From RYN-230 sp036509255 (GTDB lineage: Bacteria; Actinomycetota; Actinomycetes; Streptosporangiales; Streptosporangiaceae): 64,000 bases of DNA. The stretch is from NCBI GenBank assembly GCA_036509255.1, contig DATCFY010000190.1:35623-99622 (forward strand). The letters are read 5' to 3'. Shown piece after piece: positions 45,286 through 53,707 of this stretch. Every line of letters starts with the position of its first letter. Position 1 is the first letter of the stretch. Both the position numbers and the translations under genes were made by a program. The notes beneath the pieces were generated by a model. The model saw only the letters and a list, made by a program, of their open reading frames with translations, was not told where the DNA came from and did no database searches.

Positions 45286-46572
45286 TTGCGCTGCGCGCGG
45301 GCCGCTGCGCTGGCCTACTTCGTGATCCTCGGCGTGGTTGAGGGCCTCTGGGTCGCCCGGATCCCCGCCGTCAAGGTCCGGCTGCACCTGACCTACGGGC
45401 TGCTTGGCCTGTCCTTGCCGATGGGCCCCGCCGCACTGGTCGCGGTGATGCCGCTGGCCGGCCGGCTGGCGGACTGGTTCGGCAGCGCCCGGCTCTGCCG
45501 GGTGGCTGGGCTGGCCGTCGCGGTCCTGCCGCTGGCCTTCTGGACGGCCGGCACCTTACCCGCAGTCATCGCCGCGCTGCTGGCCTTCGGTGTCACCGGC
45601 GGCCTGATGAGCGTGGCCCTGGGCGCGCAGAGTATCCGGATAGAGCAGGCCTACAGGCGGCCGCTGATGGCCTCGTTCTACGCGTCCTTCAGCCTTGGCG
45701 GACTGGCCGGGGCAGTCCTGGGCGGACTGCTGGCCTGGCTCCGGCCCGGTCCGGCCGGGCCTCTCGCCATTGCCGTGGCCGGCACGGTTACCGTGCTGAT
45801 CGCCGGACGCTGGCTGCTGGAAGGGGCCGCCGGACCGGGAGGCCGGGTGATCGCCCGTCCGCAGCGCCAGGCCGGCCGGCGCTATCTCCGGATCGCGACC
45901 CCAACCAGGACCCGGTGCCGCGTCCGGAGCCGGCGAGCCGAAGGTCACGGATGGCGGGGCCCGCGCTCGTCCCGGCTGATAGCACTCGGCCTGCTCGCCC
46001 TGTGCTCCCTGATCGCTGAGGGTGCCGCGGCCAACTGGAGCGGCCTGTACTTGCGGGACGACCTGGGTGCCCAGCGAGGGTTCGCGGCCGCCGGGTTCGC
46101 GGCCTTCTCCCTCGCGATGGCTGCGGGGCGGCTGGCCGGCGATCGGCTGACCGCCCGGTACGGTCCCGCCGGTACCGTCCGCAGGTGCGGCCTGCTGGCC
46201 TCGGCGGGGCTGGCTTCGGCGTTACTCACTCACGACCCGTTCGCCGCGATGATCGGTTTCGCCGTCAGCGGCGGCGGCTTCTCATGCGTGATCCCGCAGT
46301 TGTTCTCGGCGGCCGGGCGGATCGACCCGGACTTCCCGGGCCGGGGCATCGCCCGGGTGGCAGGCCTTGGCTATCTGGGCCTGGCCGGCGGACCGGCGCT
46401 GATCGGCGGCTGCGCGAGCCTGGCCGGCTTGCCGGCCGCGCTGGGCCTGGCGGCCGTGCTCGGCCTCTGTGTCGCGGCGTTCGCCCGGGTCCTGGAACCG
46501 CCGCCGGGAGCCACGGTGGCGGGGGTCAGCGGAACGGATCCTGCCCGACCGGCCGGATCACGATCTCGCTGA
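45286..46572 (+). CDS. MFS transporter
   Basis: About twelve membrane helices in 428 residues, with the loop 2-3 motif GRLADWFGSARL. It resembles the YbjJ-like group (opening ALAYFVILGVVEGLWVARIPAVK). Start is uncertain: no ATG or GTG is available in frame before TTG 45286, and the only purine run is too close, so initiation here is by default. A hydrophilic loop near residue 190-215 is rich in Arg. The 3' end overlaps the convergent SDR gene by 47 bp. Substrate unknown. Confidence 0.8.
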   Translation: MRCARAAALAYFVILGVVEGLWVARIPAVKVRLHLTYGLLGLSLPMGPAALVAVMPLAGRLADWFGSARLCRVAGLAVAVLPLAFWTAGTLPAVIAALLAFGVTGGLMSVALGAQSIRIEQAYRRPLMASFYASFSLGGLAGAVLGGLLAWLRPGPAGPLAIAVAGTVTVLIAGRWLLEGAAGPGGRVIARPQRQAGRRYLRIATPTRTRCRVRSRRAEGHGWRGPRSSRLIALGLLALCSLIAEGAAANWSGLYLRDDLGAQRGFAAAGFAAFSLAMAAGRLAGDRLTARYGPAGTVRRCGLLASAGLASALLTHDPFAAMIGFAVSGGGFSCVIPQLFSAAGRIDPDFPGRGIARVAGLGYLGLAGGPALIGGCASLAGLPAALGLAAVLGLCVAAFARVLEPPPGATVAGVSGTDPARPAGSRSR

Positions 46573-47233
46573 CGTCCACCCCGTCGGGCTGGCTCACGGC
46601 GTACATCACGGCGGCCGCGACGTCAGCCGGGGCCAGCCTCGGGTCGGCCTGCCGCCCCGGGCCCGCCGGGCCGGCGTCGGTCAGCCCAGGCTGGATGAGC
46701 GTGACCCGGACCCCGGTGCCGACACACTCGGCCCGGATGCCCGCGGCCAGCGCGCTCACTGCCCATTTAGTCGCCGAGTACAGGCTCCCGGGCCGGGTCA
46801 CCCGGCCGGCCACCGACCCGGTGAGCAGCAGATGCCCGCCCGACCGGGCCAGCGCCGGCAGGGCGGCCCGGGCCGTCAGCGCGGGGCCCAGCACGTTCGT
46901 GGCCACCATCCGGTGCCATTCGGCGGGGGACAGGCCGTCCTCGCCCAGGAACGAGGTGGGAGCGGACCAGCCCGCGTTGGCGAAGACCACGTCGAGCCGG
47001 CCCAGCGCGCCGAGTATCTCACTAACCGTGGCGACCAGTTGCTCCCAGTCACAGACGTCGCAGCACACCGGCAGGGCCCGGGCGGGGCCGCCGAGATCCG
47101 CGGCCAGCTCCCGCAGCGGGCCTGGCCTCCGGCCAGCCACCGCCACCCGGTACCCGGCCCGGGCCGCGGCCCGGGCGGTCGCCGCACCGATGCCACCCGA
47201 CGCCCCGGTGATCAGGAAGACTGGATCCGGCAC
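46526..47233 (-). CDS. Short-chain dehydrogenase/reductase
   Basis: NAD(P)(H)-dependent oxidoreductase, 235 residues. Cofactor motif TGASGGIGAA at the N-terminus, FANAGW for the NAG motif, the catalytic Ser in LLTGSVAG and YSATK for the Tyr/Lys pair. Complete site; substrate not predictable. GTG 47233 is preceded by TAGCCT and 6 nt, a leaderless start. Overlaps the end of the MFS gene. Confidence 0.9.
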   Translation of the reverse strand: MPDPVFLITGASGGIGAATARAAARAGYRVAVAGRRPGPLRELAADLGGPARALPVCCDVCDWEQLVATVSEILGALGRLDVVFANAGWSAPTSFLGEDGLSPAEWHRMVATNVLGPALTARAALPALARSGGHLLLTGSVAGRVTRPGSLYSATKWAVSALAAGIRAECVGTGVRVTLIQPGLTDAGPAGPGRQADPRLAPADVAAAVMYAVSQPDGVDVSEIVIRPVGQDPFR

Positions 47234-47239
47234 CGGGCC

Positions 47240-47245
47240 AGGCTA
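47240..47245 (-). promoter_or_regulatory. -10 box (TAGCCT) of leaderless SDR mRNA
   Basis: On the minus strand TAGCCT is followed by 6 nt and GTG 47233. Confidence 0.45.
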
Positions 47246-47309
47246 GCGGCCTGGGCTAGTGGGCCGGACTAGCCGGCCGGCCCGCCTCCGGGGGACGCAT
47301 GGTTTCCCG

Positions 47310-47315
47310 TACGGT
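47310..47315 (+). promoter_or_regulatory. -10 box (TACGGT) of leaderless DUF2630 mRNA
   Basis: TACGGT, 6 nt, then ATG 47322. This fixes the start at 47322 and not the earlier ATG at 47259. Confidence 0.5.
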
Positions 47316-47321
47316 GGGACC

Positions 47322-47567
47322 ATGGATGACAAGGAGATCCTGGGTCACATTGACGAGCTGATCCAGACCGAGCACGAGCTGCGGACCCGGGTCGCCGAGG
47401 GCCAGCTGTCCAGTGATGAGGAACGGTCCCGGCTGCGCCAGGTCGAGGAGTCGCTCGACCAGTGCTGGGACCTGCTCCGCCAGCGCCGCGCCCGCCGCGA
47501 GTTCGGCGAGGACCCGGGTGGCAGCGAAGGCCGCCCGGCCTCGGAAGTCGAGGGCTACCTGCAGTAG
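47322..47567 (+). CDS. DUF2630 family protein
   Basis: 81 residues, MDDKEILGHIDELIQ through DQCWDLLRQRRARREFG and VEGYLQ, the whole length of this small actinobacterial family. All-helical and acidic/basic, with no known catalytic residues. Function unknown; often lies near housekeeping genes. Confidence 0.85.
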   Translation: MDDKEILGHIDELIQTEHELRTRVAEGQLSSDEERSRLRQVEESLDQCWDLLRQRRARREFGEDPGGSEGRPASEVEGYLQ

Positions 47568-47676
47568 CCACCCTGCGGGTCTGCCGTGCCCGGCCCGGCC
47601 GCCGCGCTCAGTAGGCTTGAGAGAGCCCGGCAATGAGCCAGGGCCGGAGCAGGATTCTCATCAAAGAGGTTGAGCG

Positions 47677-48507
47677 GTGCGCATCGCGAGATTTGCCAAG
47701 GGCGGCGAGGTCGCATACGGCGTCGTTGGGGAAGCCCAGGCGGATGGGGCGGGTGCGGCCCGGCCCGGCACCGGGGCGCAGGGACTACGCGTCATCGCCG
47801 AGCTGCGGGGGCACCCCTTCAGCCCGGGCAAGGGAGGCGTCCAGTTCACCGGGGCGACGTTCCCCCTCGATGACGTCCGGCTGCTGGCCCCGGTGCTGCC
47901 GAGCAAGGTGGTGGCTGTCGGCCGCAACTACGCTGATCACGCCCGCGAGATGGGCGCGGAGCCGCCCTCGGTGCCGGTCCTGTTCCTGAAGCCGTCCACG
48001 GCGGTGGTAGGGCACGGGGACCAGATCGCCTACCCGGTCAAGCTGACCCAGCGGGTGGACTACGAGGGCGAGCTCGCGGTGATCATCGGCAGGCTCTGCC
48101 GGGAAGTTCCCGCGGCCCAGGCGGCCGAGGTCATCTTCGGCTACACCTGCGCCAACGACGTGACCGCACGCGACCTGCAGGCCCGCGACGGCCAGTGGAC
48201 CCGGGCCAAAGGCTTCGACACGTTCTGCCCGCTGGGCCCCTGGATCGAGACGGATGCCGACCCGGCCGACCTGGAGCTCACCACGGTGGTGAACGGTGAG
48301 CTGCGCCAGCAGGCGCGCACCTCGCAGATGCTGTACGACGTGCCGGCGCTGGTCGAGTACGTGAGCACCGTGATGACCCTGCTGCCCGGCGACGTGCTGC
48401 TGACCGGCACCCCGGCAGGCGTCGGGCCCCTGGAGGACGGAGACGAAGTGTCCGTGACCATCGAGACCATCGGGTCGCTGCGCAACACGGTGGTGAACCG
48501 TGACTGA
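47677..48507 (+). CDS. Fumarylacetoacetate hydrolase family protein
   Basis: 276 residues. The domain begins at VVAVGRNYADHAREMG and has the metal-ligand Glu residues in YEGELAVIIG and Asp in ANDVTARDLQ, with GDVLLTGTPAGVGPL at the end. Members open carbon-carbon bonds in acylpyruvates or act as oxaloacetate decarboxylases; which is not clear. GTG 47677 follows AAGAGG by 7 nt. The gltX GTG lies inside its last codons. Confidence 0.9.
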   Translation: MRIARFAKGGEVAYGVVGEAQADGAGAARPGTGAQGLRVIAELRGHPFSPGKGGVQFTGATFPLDDVRLLAPVLPSKVVAVGRNYADHAREMGAEPPSVPVLFLKPSTAVVGHGDQIAYPVKLTQRVDYEGELAVIIGRLCREVPAAQAAEVIFGYTCANDVTARDLQARDGQWTRAKGFDTFCPLGPWIETDADPADLELTTVVNGELRQQARTSQMLYDVPALVEYVSTVMTLLPGDVLLTGTPAGVGPLEDGDEVSVTIETIGSLRNTVVNRD

Positions 48508-49996
48508 GCACCCGGTGGCCGGGGGCGGGGTGCGGGTTCGGTTCGCCCCCTCACCCAGCGGTGACCTGCACGTGGGCAACATCCGGACCGCGCTGTACGA
48601 CTGGGCCTTCGCCCGGCACACCGGCGGGACCTTCGTGCTGCGCATCGAGGACACCGACCAGAGCCGGGTCACCGCCGAGTACATCGCCTCGGCGCTGGAC
48701 ACACTGCGCTGGCTCGGCCTGCAGTGGGAGGAGGGGCCGGAGGTCGGCGGCCCGTACGGCCCGTACCTGCAGAGCGAGCGGATGGACATCTACGCGGAGT
48801 GGGTACGGCGGCTGCTGGCCGACGGCCACGCCTACTACTGCTACTGCAGCCCTGAGGAACTGACCGCCCGCCGGGAGGCGGCCCGCGCCGGCGGCGGCCC
48901 CAGCGGCTACGACGGCCACTGCCGGGTGCTTACCGCCGGGCAGGTCCAGGCCTACCAGGCTGAGGGCCGCCGGCCGGTGGTGCGGTTCCGGATGCCCGAT
49001 GGGTCCACCACGTTCAACGACCTGGTCCGCGGCCCGGTTACCTTCGACCACGAGCACGTGCCGGACTTCGTCCTGGCCCGGGCCGACGGCTCCCCGCTGT
49101 ACACGCTGGCCGTCGCGGTGGACGACGTGCTCATGAAGATCACCCATGTGGTGCGCGGCGAGGACCTGCTGTCGTCCACCCCCCGGCAGATCGCCGTGTA
49201 CCGCGCCATGGGCGTGCCTGAGGACCAGTTCCCGCTCTTCGCCCACCTGCCCTACGTGCTCGGCAAGGACGGCCAGCGGCTCTCTAAGCGGAACGGGGTC
49301 GTCTCCGTCCACTGGTACCGGCAGGAGGGCTTCCTGCCGGAGGCGATCGACAACTACCTGGCCCTGCTGGGCTGGTCGCCCGGGGAGGATCGGGAGGAGT
49401 TCACGCTGGCCGAGATGGCTGCGGAGTTCGACCTGGCCCGGGTGAACAAGAACGCGGCCCAGTTCGACGTGCAGAAGCTCGAGGCCATCAACGGCGACAA
49501 GATCCGTGCGCTGGATCCCGCCGACTTCGTCCAGCGGATCCTGCCGTTCCTGCGGCGGACCCATGTGATCGGCGACCCGCCCAGCGACGCGGAGGTGACC
49601 CTGGTCACCGCGGCCGCGCCGCTGATCCAGACCCGGATCTCCCGGCTCACCCAGGCGGTCAGCATGCTCGCGTTCCTGTTCGCCGGCGACGGCTTCGAGG
49701 TGGACCCGGCGGACGCGGCGAAGGTCCTCACCCCGGACGCGGCCCCGGTCCTCCGCGCGGCTGAGGCCGCGCTGGCCGAGGTGGAACCCTGGACGCACGA
49801 GGCCATCCAGGCTGCCCTGTCCGCGGCGCTGGTCGAGCCGACCGGGCTCGGGCTGAAGCCGCGGGTGGCGTTCGCACCGGTGCGGGTCGCGGTGACCGGA
49901 CGGAAGGTCTCGCCGCCGCTGTACGAGTCGATCGAGCTGCTCGGCCGGGAGCGGACGCTGGCCCGGCTGGCCCAGGCGGTCAAGGCCTCCGGCTGA
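48500..49996 (+). CDS. gltX: Glutamyl-tRNA synthetase
   Basis: Charges tRNA-Glu and, in GatCAB organisms, tRNA-Gln with Glu. 498 residues. The class I motif HIGH is seen as PSGDLHVGNIRTAL and KMSKS as RLSKRNG. The C-terminal anticodon-binding domain is complete. GTG 48500 overlaps the preceding gene by 8 bp, so it is translated in tandem with it. tRNA-Gln and tRNA-Glu genes follow within 1.5 kb. Whether it is discriminating cannot be told from these motifs, but gatCAB is present and no glnS is in the window. Confidence 0.97.
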   Translation: MTEHPVAGGGVRVRFAPSPSGDLHVGNIRTALYDWAFARHTGGTFVLRIEDTDQSRVTAEYIASALDTLRWLGLQWEEGPEVGGPYGPYLQSERMDIYAEWVRRLLADGHAYYCYCSPEELTARREAARAGGGPSGYDGHCRVLTAGQVQAYQAEGRRPVVRFRMPDGSTTFNDLVRGPVTFDHEHVPDFVLARADGSPLYTLAVAVDDVLMKITHVVRGEDLLSSTPRQIAVYRAMGVPEDQFPLFAHLPYVLGKDGQRLSKRNGVVSVHWYRQEGFLPEAIDNYLALLGWSPGEDREEFTLAEMAAEFDLARVNKNAAQFDVQKLEAINGDKIRALDPADFVQRILPFLRRTHVIGDPPSDAEVTLVTAAAPLIQTRISRLTQAVSMLAFLFAGDGFEVDPADAAKVLTPDAAPVLRAAEAALAEVEPWTHEAIQAALSAALVEPTGLGLKPRVAFAPVRVAVTGRKVSPPLYESIELLGRERTLARLAQAVKASG

Positions 49997-50141
49997 ACCG
50001 TCCGCGCTTTTCCGGTGCGCCACCAGCGACCGGTCCCCTGTCCTGGGGATCCGGAAGGCGGGGGCCGCGTGATTTCGCGGGAGGGGGGTGGGTTCGGCTA
50101 CACTGCACTGGCGCGGGTGAGCCTGGCTCCGCCCGACGCGA

Positions 50142-50213
50142 TGGGGTATGGGGTAATTGGCAGCCCGACGGGTTCTGGCCCCGTTAGTCTAGGTTCGAGT
50201 CCTGGTACCCCAG
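50142..50213 (+). tRNA. tRNA-Gln (anticodon CUG)
   Basis: Acceptor TGGGGTA pairs with TACCCCA. Anticodon stem ACGGG/CCCGT encloses TTCTGGC with anticodon CTG at 50175-50177. T-arm GGTTCGAGTCC is standard. CCA is not encoded. A U1-A72 start, as in Gln tRNAs. A strong terminator follows 10 bp later. Confidence 0.95.
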
Positions 50214-50223
50214 CAGGGCGATG

Positions 50224-50265
50224 ACCGGCAGACCTCCTCAATCAGGAGGGGTCCTGCCGGTTTTT
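50224..50265 (+). terminator. Terminator of tRNA-Gln
   Basis: ACCGGCAG pairs with CTGCCGGT; the inner GACCTCCT/AGGAGG stem has a small bulge; five T follow. Confidence 0.88.
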
Positions 50266-50278
50266 CGTTTCGGCTGGT

Positions 50279-50310
50279 CAGCGCCGCCTGAAGTCAGCGC
50301 CGCCTGAAGT
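50279..50310. repeat. 16-bp tandem duplication at the cupin gene stop
   Basis: CAGCGCCGCCTGAAGT at 50279-50294 and 50295-50310, just past the stop codon of the cupin gene. Confidence 0.8.
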
Positions 50311-50738
50311 CAGCGCAGGTCGAAGTCGGTGAAGTCGAAGCCCGGCACGACCACGCAGGCGACCAGGGACCAGGGGCCGGCCCGGCTGACGGGGGTGGCG
50401 GACTGCCACGCGCCCGCCGGGACCAGGACCTGGGGCTCGTCCCCGGCGGCCGGGTCCGGCCCCACGTGGCTTGTCTCGTCGCCGATCCGCAGTTCCATGG
50501 CCGCGCCGCCCTGCCAGAGCCACAGCTCATCGCCCCGGACCCGGTGCCAGGCGGACTCCTGGCCGGCCGGGAGCAGGTAGAGGATCGCCGTGGCTAGCGC
50601 CCGCTCACCCGGCCACCCGGCCGGGGACGTCCGCAGCCCGGAACGATAGGTCTCGCGGAAGTACCCGCCCTCCGGGTGGGGCGCGAGCCCCCATCGTTTC
50701 ACCGCCGTCGCGACGTCCATCCCATGGCTTGCGTCCAT
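50310..50738 (-). CDS. DUF985-family cupin protein
   Basis: 142 residues from ATG 50738 with GAGCAGG upstream; ATG 50720 is also possible. The family hallmark HPEGGYFRETYRS is near the N-terminus. The cupin barrel follows with ATAILYLLP, SAWHRVRGDELWLW (metal-ligand-type His and Glu) and the closing VVVPGFDFTDFDL. Many members bind metal or sugar, but no reaction is established for this one. The stop is 45 bp past the tRNA-Gln terminator, convergent with it. Confidence 0.85.
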   Translation of the reverse strand: MDASHGMDVATAVKRWGLAPHPEGGYFRETYRSGLRTSPAGWPGERALATAILYLLPAGQESAWHRVRGDELWLWQGGAAMELRIGDETSHVGPDPAAGDEPQVLVPAGAWQSATPVSRAGPWSLVACVVVPGFDFTDFDLR

Positions 50739-50941
50739 GACCTGCTCAACGCCACGCCCGGCCCCAGCATGCCGGGGCCGGGCCCGGCAGGCCGGGCGAC
50801 CGTGCCGCGGCATGGAAGCAGCCCGGCATCGGGGGGGAAGATGCCGGGCCGCGTCCGTGCCCGTGACTACGTCAGCCTCGTCACGGGACATCCCCGTGGC
50901 GGGGCCGCCAAGGCCCGCCCGTCACAGGGAAGAATGTGCGA

Positions 50942-51265
50942 TCAGATCCAGCGGCGCCGGCGGCTGCGGGTCCGGCTGTACCGCTTGTGGCCACGCTCGT
51001 GGCCGGACAGCCGGTACAGGATCAGCAGGATCAGGGCACCGACGACGGAGCCGATGATCCCGGCCGTGCGGAGGTGGTGGACGGCGAGGGTGTGGTACTC
51101 GATCAGGTTCAGGATGAACCCGCCGAGGAAGGACCCCAGCACGCCAAGGACGATGGTCCCCAGCAGGCCCAAGGGGTCGCGGCCGGGGACGAGCAGGCGC
51201 GCCAGCGCCCCGGCGATGAGTCCCACGATCAGCAGAACGATGATGAATGCCAACATGTGCGGCAT
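50942..51265 (-). CDS. GlsB/YeaQ/YmgE-family membrane stress protein
   Basis: 107 residues with three membrane helices, Gly-rich, in the pattern LAFIIVLLIVGLIAGALARL, then GLLGTIVLGVLGSFLGGF and a third helix. A basic tail (HERGHKRYSRTRSRRRRW) is cytoplasmic. ATG 51265 has AAGGG 4 nt upstream; ATG 51256 is a near alternative. The family is often induced by stress but its mechanism is unknown. Confidence 0.88.
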   Translation of the reverse strand: MPHMLAFIIVLLIVGLIAGALARLLVPGRDPLGLLGTIVLGVLGSFLGGFILNLIEYHTLAVHHLRTAGIIGSVVGALILLILYRLSGHERGHKRYSRTRSRRRRWI

Positions 51266-51269
51266 CTAC

Positions 51270-51281
51270 CCTTACGTAAGG
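51270..51281. promoter_or_regulatory. 12-bp palindrome CCTTACGTAAGG upstream of the GlsB-like gene
   Basis: A perfect inverted repeat 4 bp before the start codon, where a bound protein would block expression. It partly holds the ribosome site. Confidence 0.4.
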
Positions 51282-51377
51282 TGATCATGCGATACCGTAC
51301 GCTCTTTCCAGATTCCTGGATTTTGCCTGCCATGACTGTGGCTTTACCTGGCCCGGTGAGCCGGCGGCGATGTCCAT

Positions 51378-51407
51378 TTGGCGTCATCCCACGCGGTACC
51401 CTACGAT
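51378..51407 (+). promoter_or_regulatory. Promoter of tRNA-Glu
   Basis: TTGGCG (51378-51383), 18 nt, TACGAT (51402-51407), 9 nt before the mature tRNA. Confidence 0.5.
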
Positions 51408-51416
51408 GCAGTGTCT

Positions 51417-51489
51417 GGCCCCGTCGTCTAGTGGCCCAGGACGCCGCCCTCTCAAGGCGGTAGCGGCGGTTCGAATCCGCTCGGGGCTA
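51417..51489 (+). tRNA. tRNA-Glu (anticodon CUC)
   Basis: Acceptor GGCCCCG with CGGGGCT (one G-U), anticodon stem CCGCC/GGCGG, loop CTCTCAA with anticodon CTC at 51451-51453, T-arm GGTTCGAATCC. CCA not encoded. Confidence 0.95.
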
Positions 51490-51545
51490 CTCATGGAGTA
51501 GCAGGTCACAGGCCCGGTTCCCGTTCGTGGGGAGCCGGGCCTTGA

Positions 51546-51840
51546 TCATTTGGGGGGCAGAATGTGGGCAGGATGGGGTGGCAGCGCGCGGTCCTGAGCC
51601 CTGCTGGCTGGCCCGCGGTGGGACCGGGCGGCAGTGCCCGGGAGCCCGGTTGGGGAGCCGCCGCCGGTCAGCACGCTGATCAACGACTTCGGGCCGCCGG
51701 CTTCCAGGCGGGAGAGAGCAGGCTGGGTCATGTCAGCGCGGGCTGCGAGTTCGACCTGGGACAGTCCCAGGGCCAGGCGGCGTTCGCGCACAGCCGCGCT
51801 GGGTGGCGAGTTCCTCGTAAGAGGAGTGCCGTGCGGTCAT
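51546..51840 (-). pseudogene. Frameshifted HigA-like XRE antitoxin remnant
   Basis: From ATG 51840 the frame reads MTARHSSYEELATQR, then shifts near 51795. The helix-turn-helix continues in the next frame as RERRLALGLSQVELAARADMTQPALSRLEAGG and then runs into sequence unlike the family. The ATG is just after the toxin remnant's stop, with GGGAGGTG upstream. A second break follows the HTH. The gene therefore cannot make a full antitoxin, unless the shift is an assembly error. Confidence 0.6.
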
Positions 51841-51841
51841 G

Positions 51842-52075
51842 TCAGTTCACCTCCCGGTCGAACACCTGGTGTGCGGTGCCGTGTTCGGCTTCGCAGATCT
51901 TCTGGGCATGCAAGGCACGGGCTACCTCAGCAGTCTCGGCGCTGCGGGTCTTGGGAAACACCGTCAGCGCCGCCGGGACGGACAGTCGAACAACACCCGA
52001 CAGCCCGACCGTAGGCTCCAGCCAACCGCTCTGTCGGCGGCAGATGAGTACGACGTCGCGCCCACCGCTTACGAG
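51842..52075 (-). pseudogene. Toxin remnant (HigB/RelE-like C-terminus)
   Basis: The last 45 residues match the HigB/RelE-family end as I recall it: ALTVFPKTRSAETAEVARAL and HAQKICEAEHGTAH. The part before this reads in frame but is not family-like and lacks the N-terminal half. Its stop lies 1 bp before the antitoxin remnant's ATG, as in a working toxin-antitoxin operon. The boundary at the right is approximate. Confidence 0.45.
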
Positions 52076-52464
52076 GGCTCGTCGCGGGCGGAGTAGGGCC
52101 GCCCAGGCCAGTAAGGCCATTCCTCGAACCAACTGCAGCGGCCATCATCACGCATCTGCATAATCCACAGGTCCCGGTACTCCTGGCGGACCGGCTCCCC
52201 ATAGCGGACCTCAGCCCGCACAACGGCCGTGGGGCCGTCCACGGCGAGAATTTCGGTGGCGAGGCTGAAGACCTCACCCGGGCCCTGCCTGTCCTCATCC
52301 CACATCTGCCTGATCGAGTCCAAGCCGACAACAGGTTCCTCGTAGGGGGAGTGAAGGTACGTTGCGTCGTCGGCGAAGATCCCCGCCAGCCCGTCGGTCC
52401 CAGGCGCCCGCCAGGCAGCCTCATAGCCTGCCAGCCACCGGCTGACGATGGCACGGTCGCTCAT
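52069..52464 (-). CDS. SnoaL/NTF2-like fold protein
   Basis: 131 residues from ATG 52464 (MSDRAIVSRWLAGYEAAWR). The pattern of helix with WRA, then FADDATYLHSPYEEPVVGLDSI, IRQMW and the final WFEEWPYWP is typical of SnoaL-like cone-shaped domains used as small-molecule isomerases or polyketide cyclases, or as binding domains. The exact function is unknown. It is the leftward neighbour of the SDR gene at 52804 and is divergent from it. Confidence 0.75.
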   Translation of the reverse strand: MSDRAIVSRWLAGYEAAWRAPGTDGLAGIFADDATYLHSPYEEPVVGLDSIRQMWDEDRQGPGEVFSLATEILAVDGPTAVVRAEVRYGEPVRQEYRDLWIMQMRDDGRCSWFEEWPYWPGRPYSARDEPS

Positions 52465-52803
52465 CCGCCAATGGTGCCCGACAACAAGCTCACTTGCCAG
52501 GCCCGCACCCTTGCGCAGTGCGGACCGCCCGGCCGCACGCCTGCGGCGTGGCTGCATCCGGCGTCCACCCGGACGGCGGCAGAATCGGACGTTGGCCGAT
52601 ACCGCTCGTCGCGGCCCAGGGAAGGCTTTTGTTGCTGCTTCGGAACACGGCGGCGTGTCCTGCGTCCGCCATGGCGATAAGTTCCGGGCCTTGCGGCAGT
52701 CGTACAGTTGCAGGCCATGGCCGTGGCCCATCACCAGCTCGCAGCAGCCGATCGGACCGCTACGGGGGTAGCAGACTCGGACACGAGGAAGGCAAGGGTT
52801 CTT

Positions 52804-53628
52804 ATGGCCGGACGGCTTGATGGCAAGGTCGCGCTGATCACAGGCGCGGCCAGGGGACAGGGCCGTAGCCACGCGGTGCGTCTGGCCCAGGACGGCGCCG
52901 ACGTGATCGCAGTGGATATCTGCCGCCAGATCGACTCCGTCGCCTACCCGCTGGCGACGCTGGCAGATCTCGCCCAGACCGTATTGGAGGTCGAGGATCT
53001 GGGCCGGCGCATTGTTGCCGCCGAGGCTGACGTCCGCGACGCTGCGGCCCTGCGGGCCGCTGTCGCCAGCGGCGTAGGGCGCCTCGGCTCGGTGGATATC
53101 GTAGTGGCCAACGCGGGCATCGGGATGATGTCCCCGGGCGCCAGCGAGGAGCAGGCGTTCCGCGACCAGGTTGAGGTGAACCTGTTCGGCGTCTGGAACA
53201 CTGTCCAGGCCGCTGCCCCGGTCATGATCGAACAGGGCCGGGGTGGCGCAATTGTCCTGACCGGGTCCACGCTCGGCCTGGTTGGCCGCGGCGGCAACGG
53301 CAGCGGCGGTTCGGACGGCTACTGCGCCAGCAAGCACGCCATCGTGGGCCTGGGGCGTACCTGGGCGCACTGGCTGGCCCCGCACAACATCCGCGTCAAC
53401 TCCGTGCACCCGGCCGGGGCGAACACGCCGATGGTGATTAACGATGCGGTGGCCGAACTGTTCGCCAGCGCTCCCGCATCCAGCGGAGCCGACGTGGGCA
53501 ACCTCCTGGATGTCCAGCTCATCGAAGCCGTCGACGTCAGCAACGCGATCGCCTGGCTGGTCTCCGACGAGGCCCGCTACGTCACCGCGGTGGCACTTCC
53601 GGTCGACGCCGGGTTCACCGCCAAATAG
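52804..53628 (+). CDS. Mycofactocin-coupled-type SDR oxidoreductase
   Basis: 274 residues from ATG 52804 (MAGRLDGKVALITGAARG). The NAD motif is TGAARGQG. The insertion with ICRQIDSVAYPLATLADL is the mark of the mycofactocin-dependent SDR group, which keep NADH bound and pass electrons to mycofactocin. The catalytic Ser is in LTGSTLG and the Tyr/Lys in YCASK. No mycofactocin genes are in the window, so they would have to lie elsewhere. Likely substrate: an alcohol or terpenoid. Confidence 0.87.
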   Translation: MAGRLDGKVALITGAARGQGRSHAVRLAQDGADVIAVDICRQIDSVAYPLATLADLAQTVLEVEDLGRRIVAAEADVRDAAALRAAVASGVGRLGSVDIVVANAGIGMMSPGASEEQAFRDQVEVNLFGVWNTVQAAAPVMIEQGRGGAIVLTGSTLGLVGRGGNGSGGSDGYCASKHAIVGLGRTWAHWLAPHNIRVNSVHPAGANTPMVINDAVAELFASAPASSGADVGNLLDVQLIEAVDVSNAIAWLVSDEARYVTAVALPVDAGFTAK

Positions 53629-53707
53629 CCAGGACCTACCCGATGCACCTCAACGGGCACAATGCTGCCGCGCTCTCGTGTGGCCCATATCTGGATCAGA
53701 TCCAGGT

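Noticed and set aside
50015..50224. Short frame over tRNA-Gln
   Set aside because: It lies on the tRNA and has no protein-like features.
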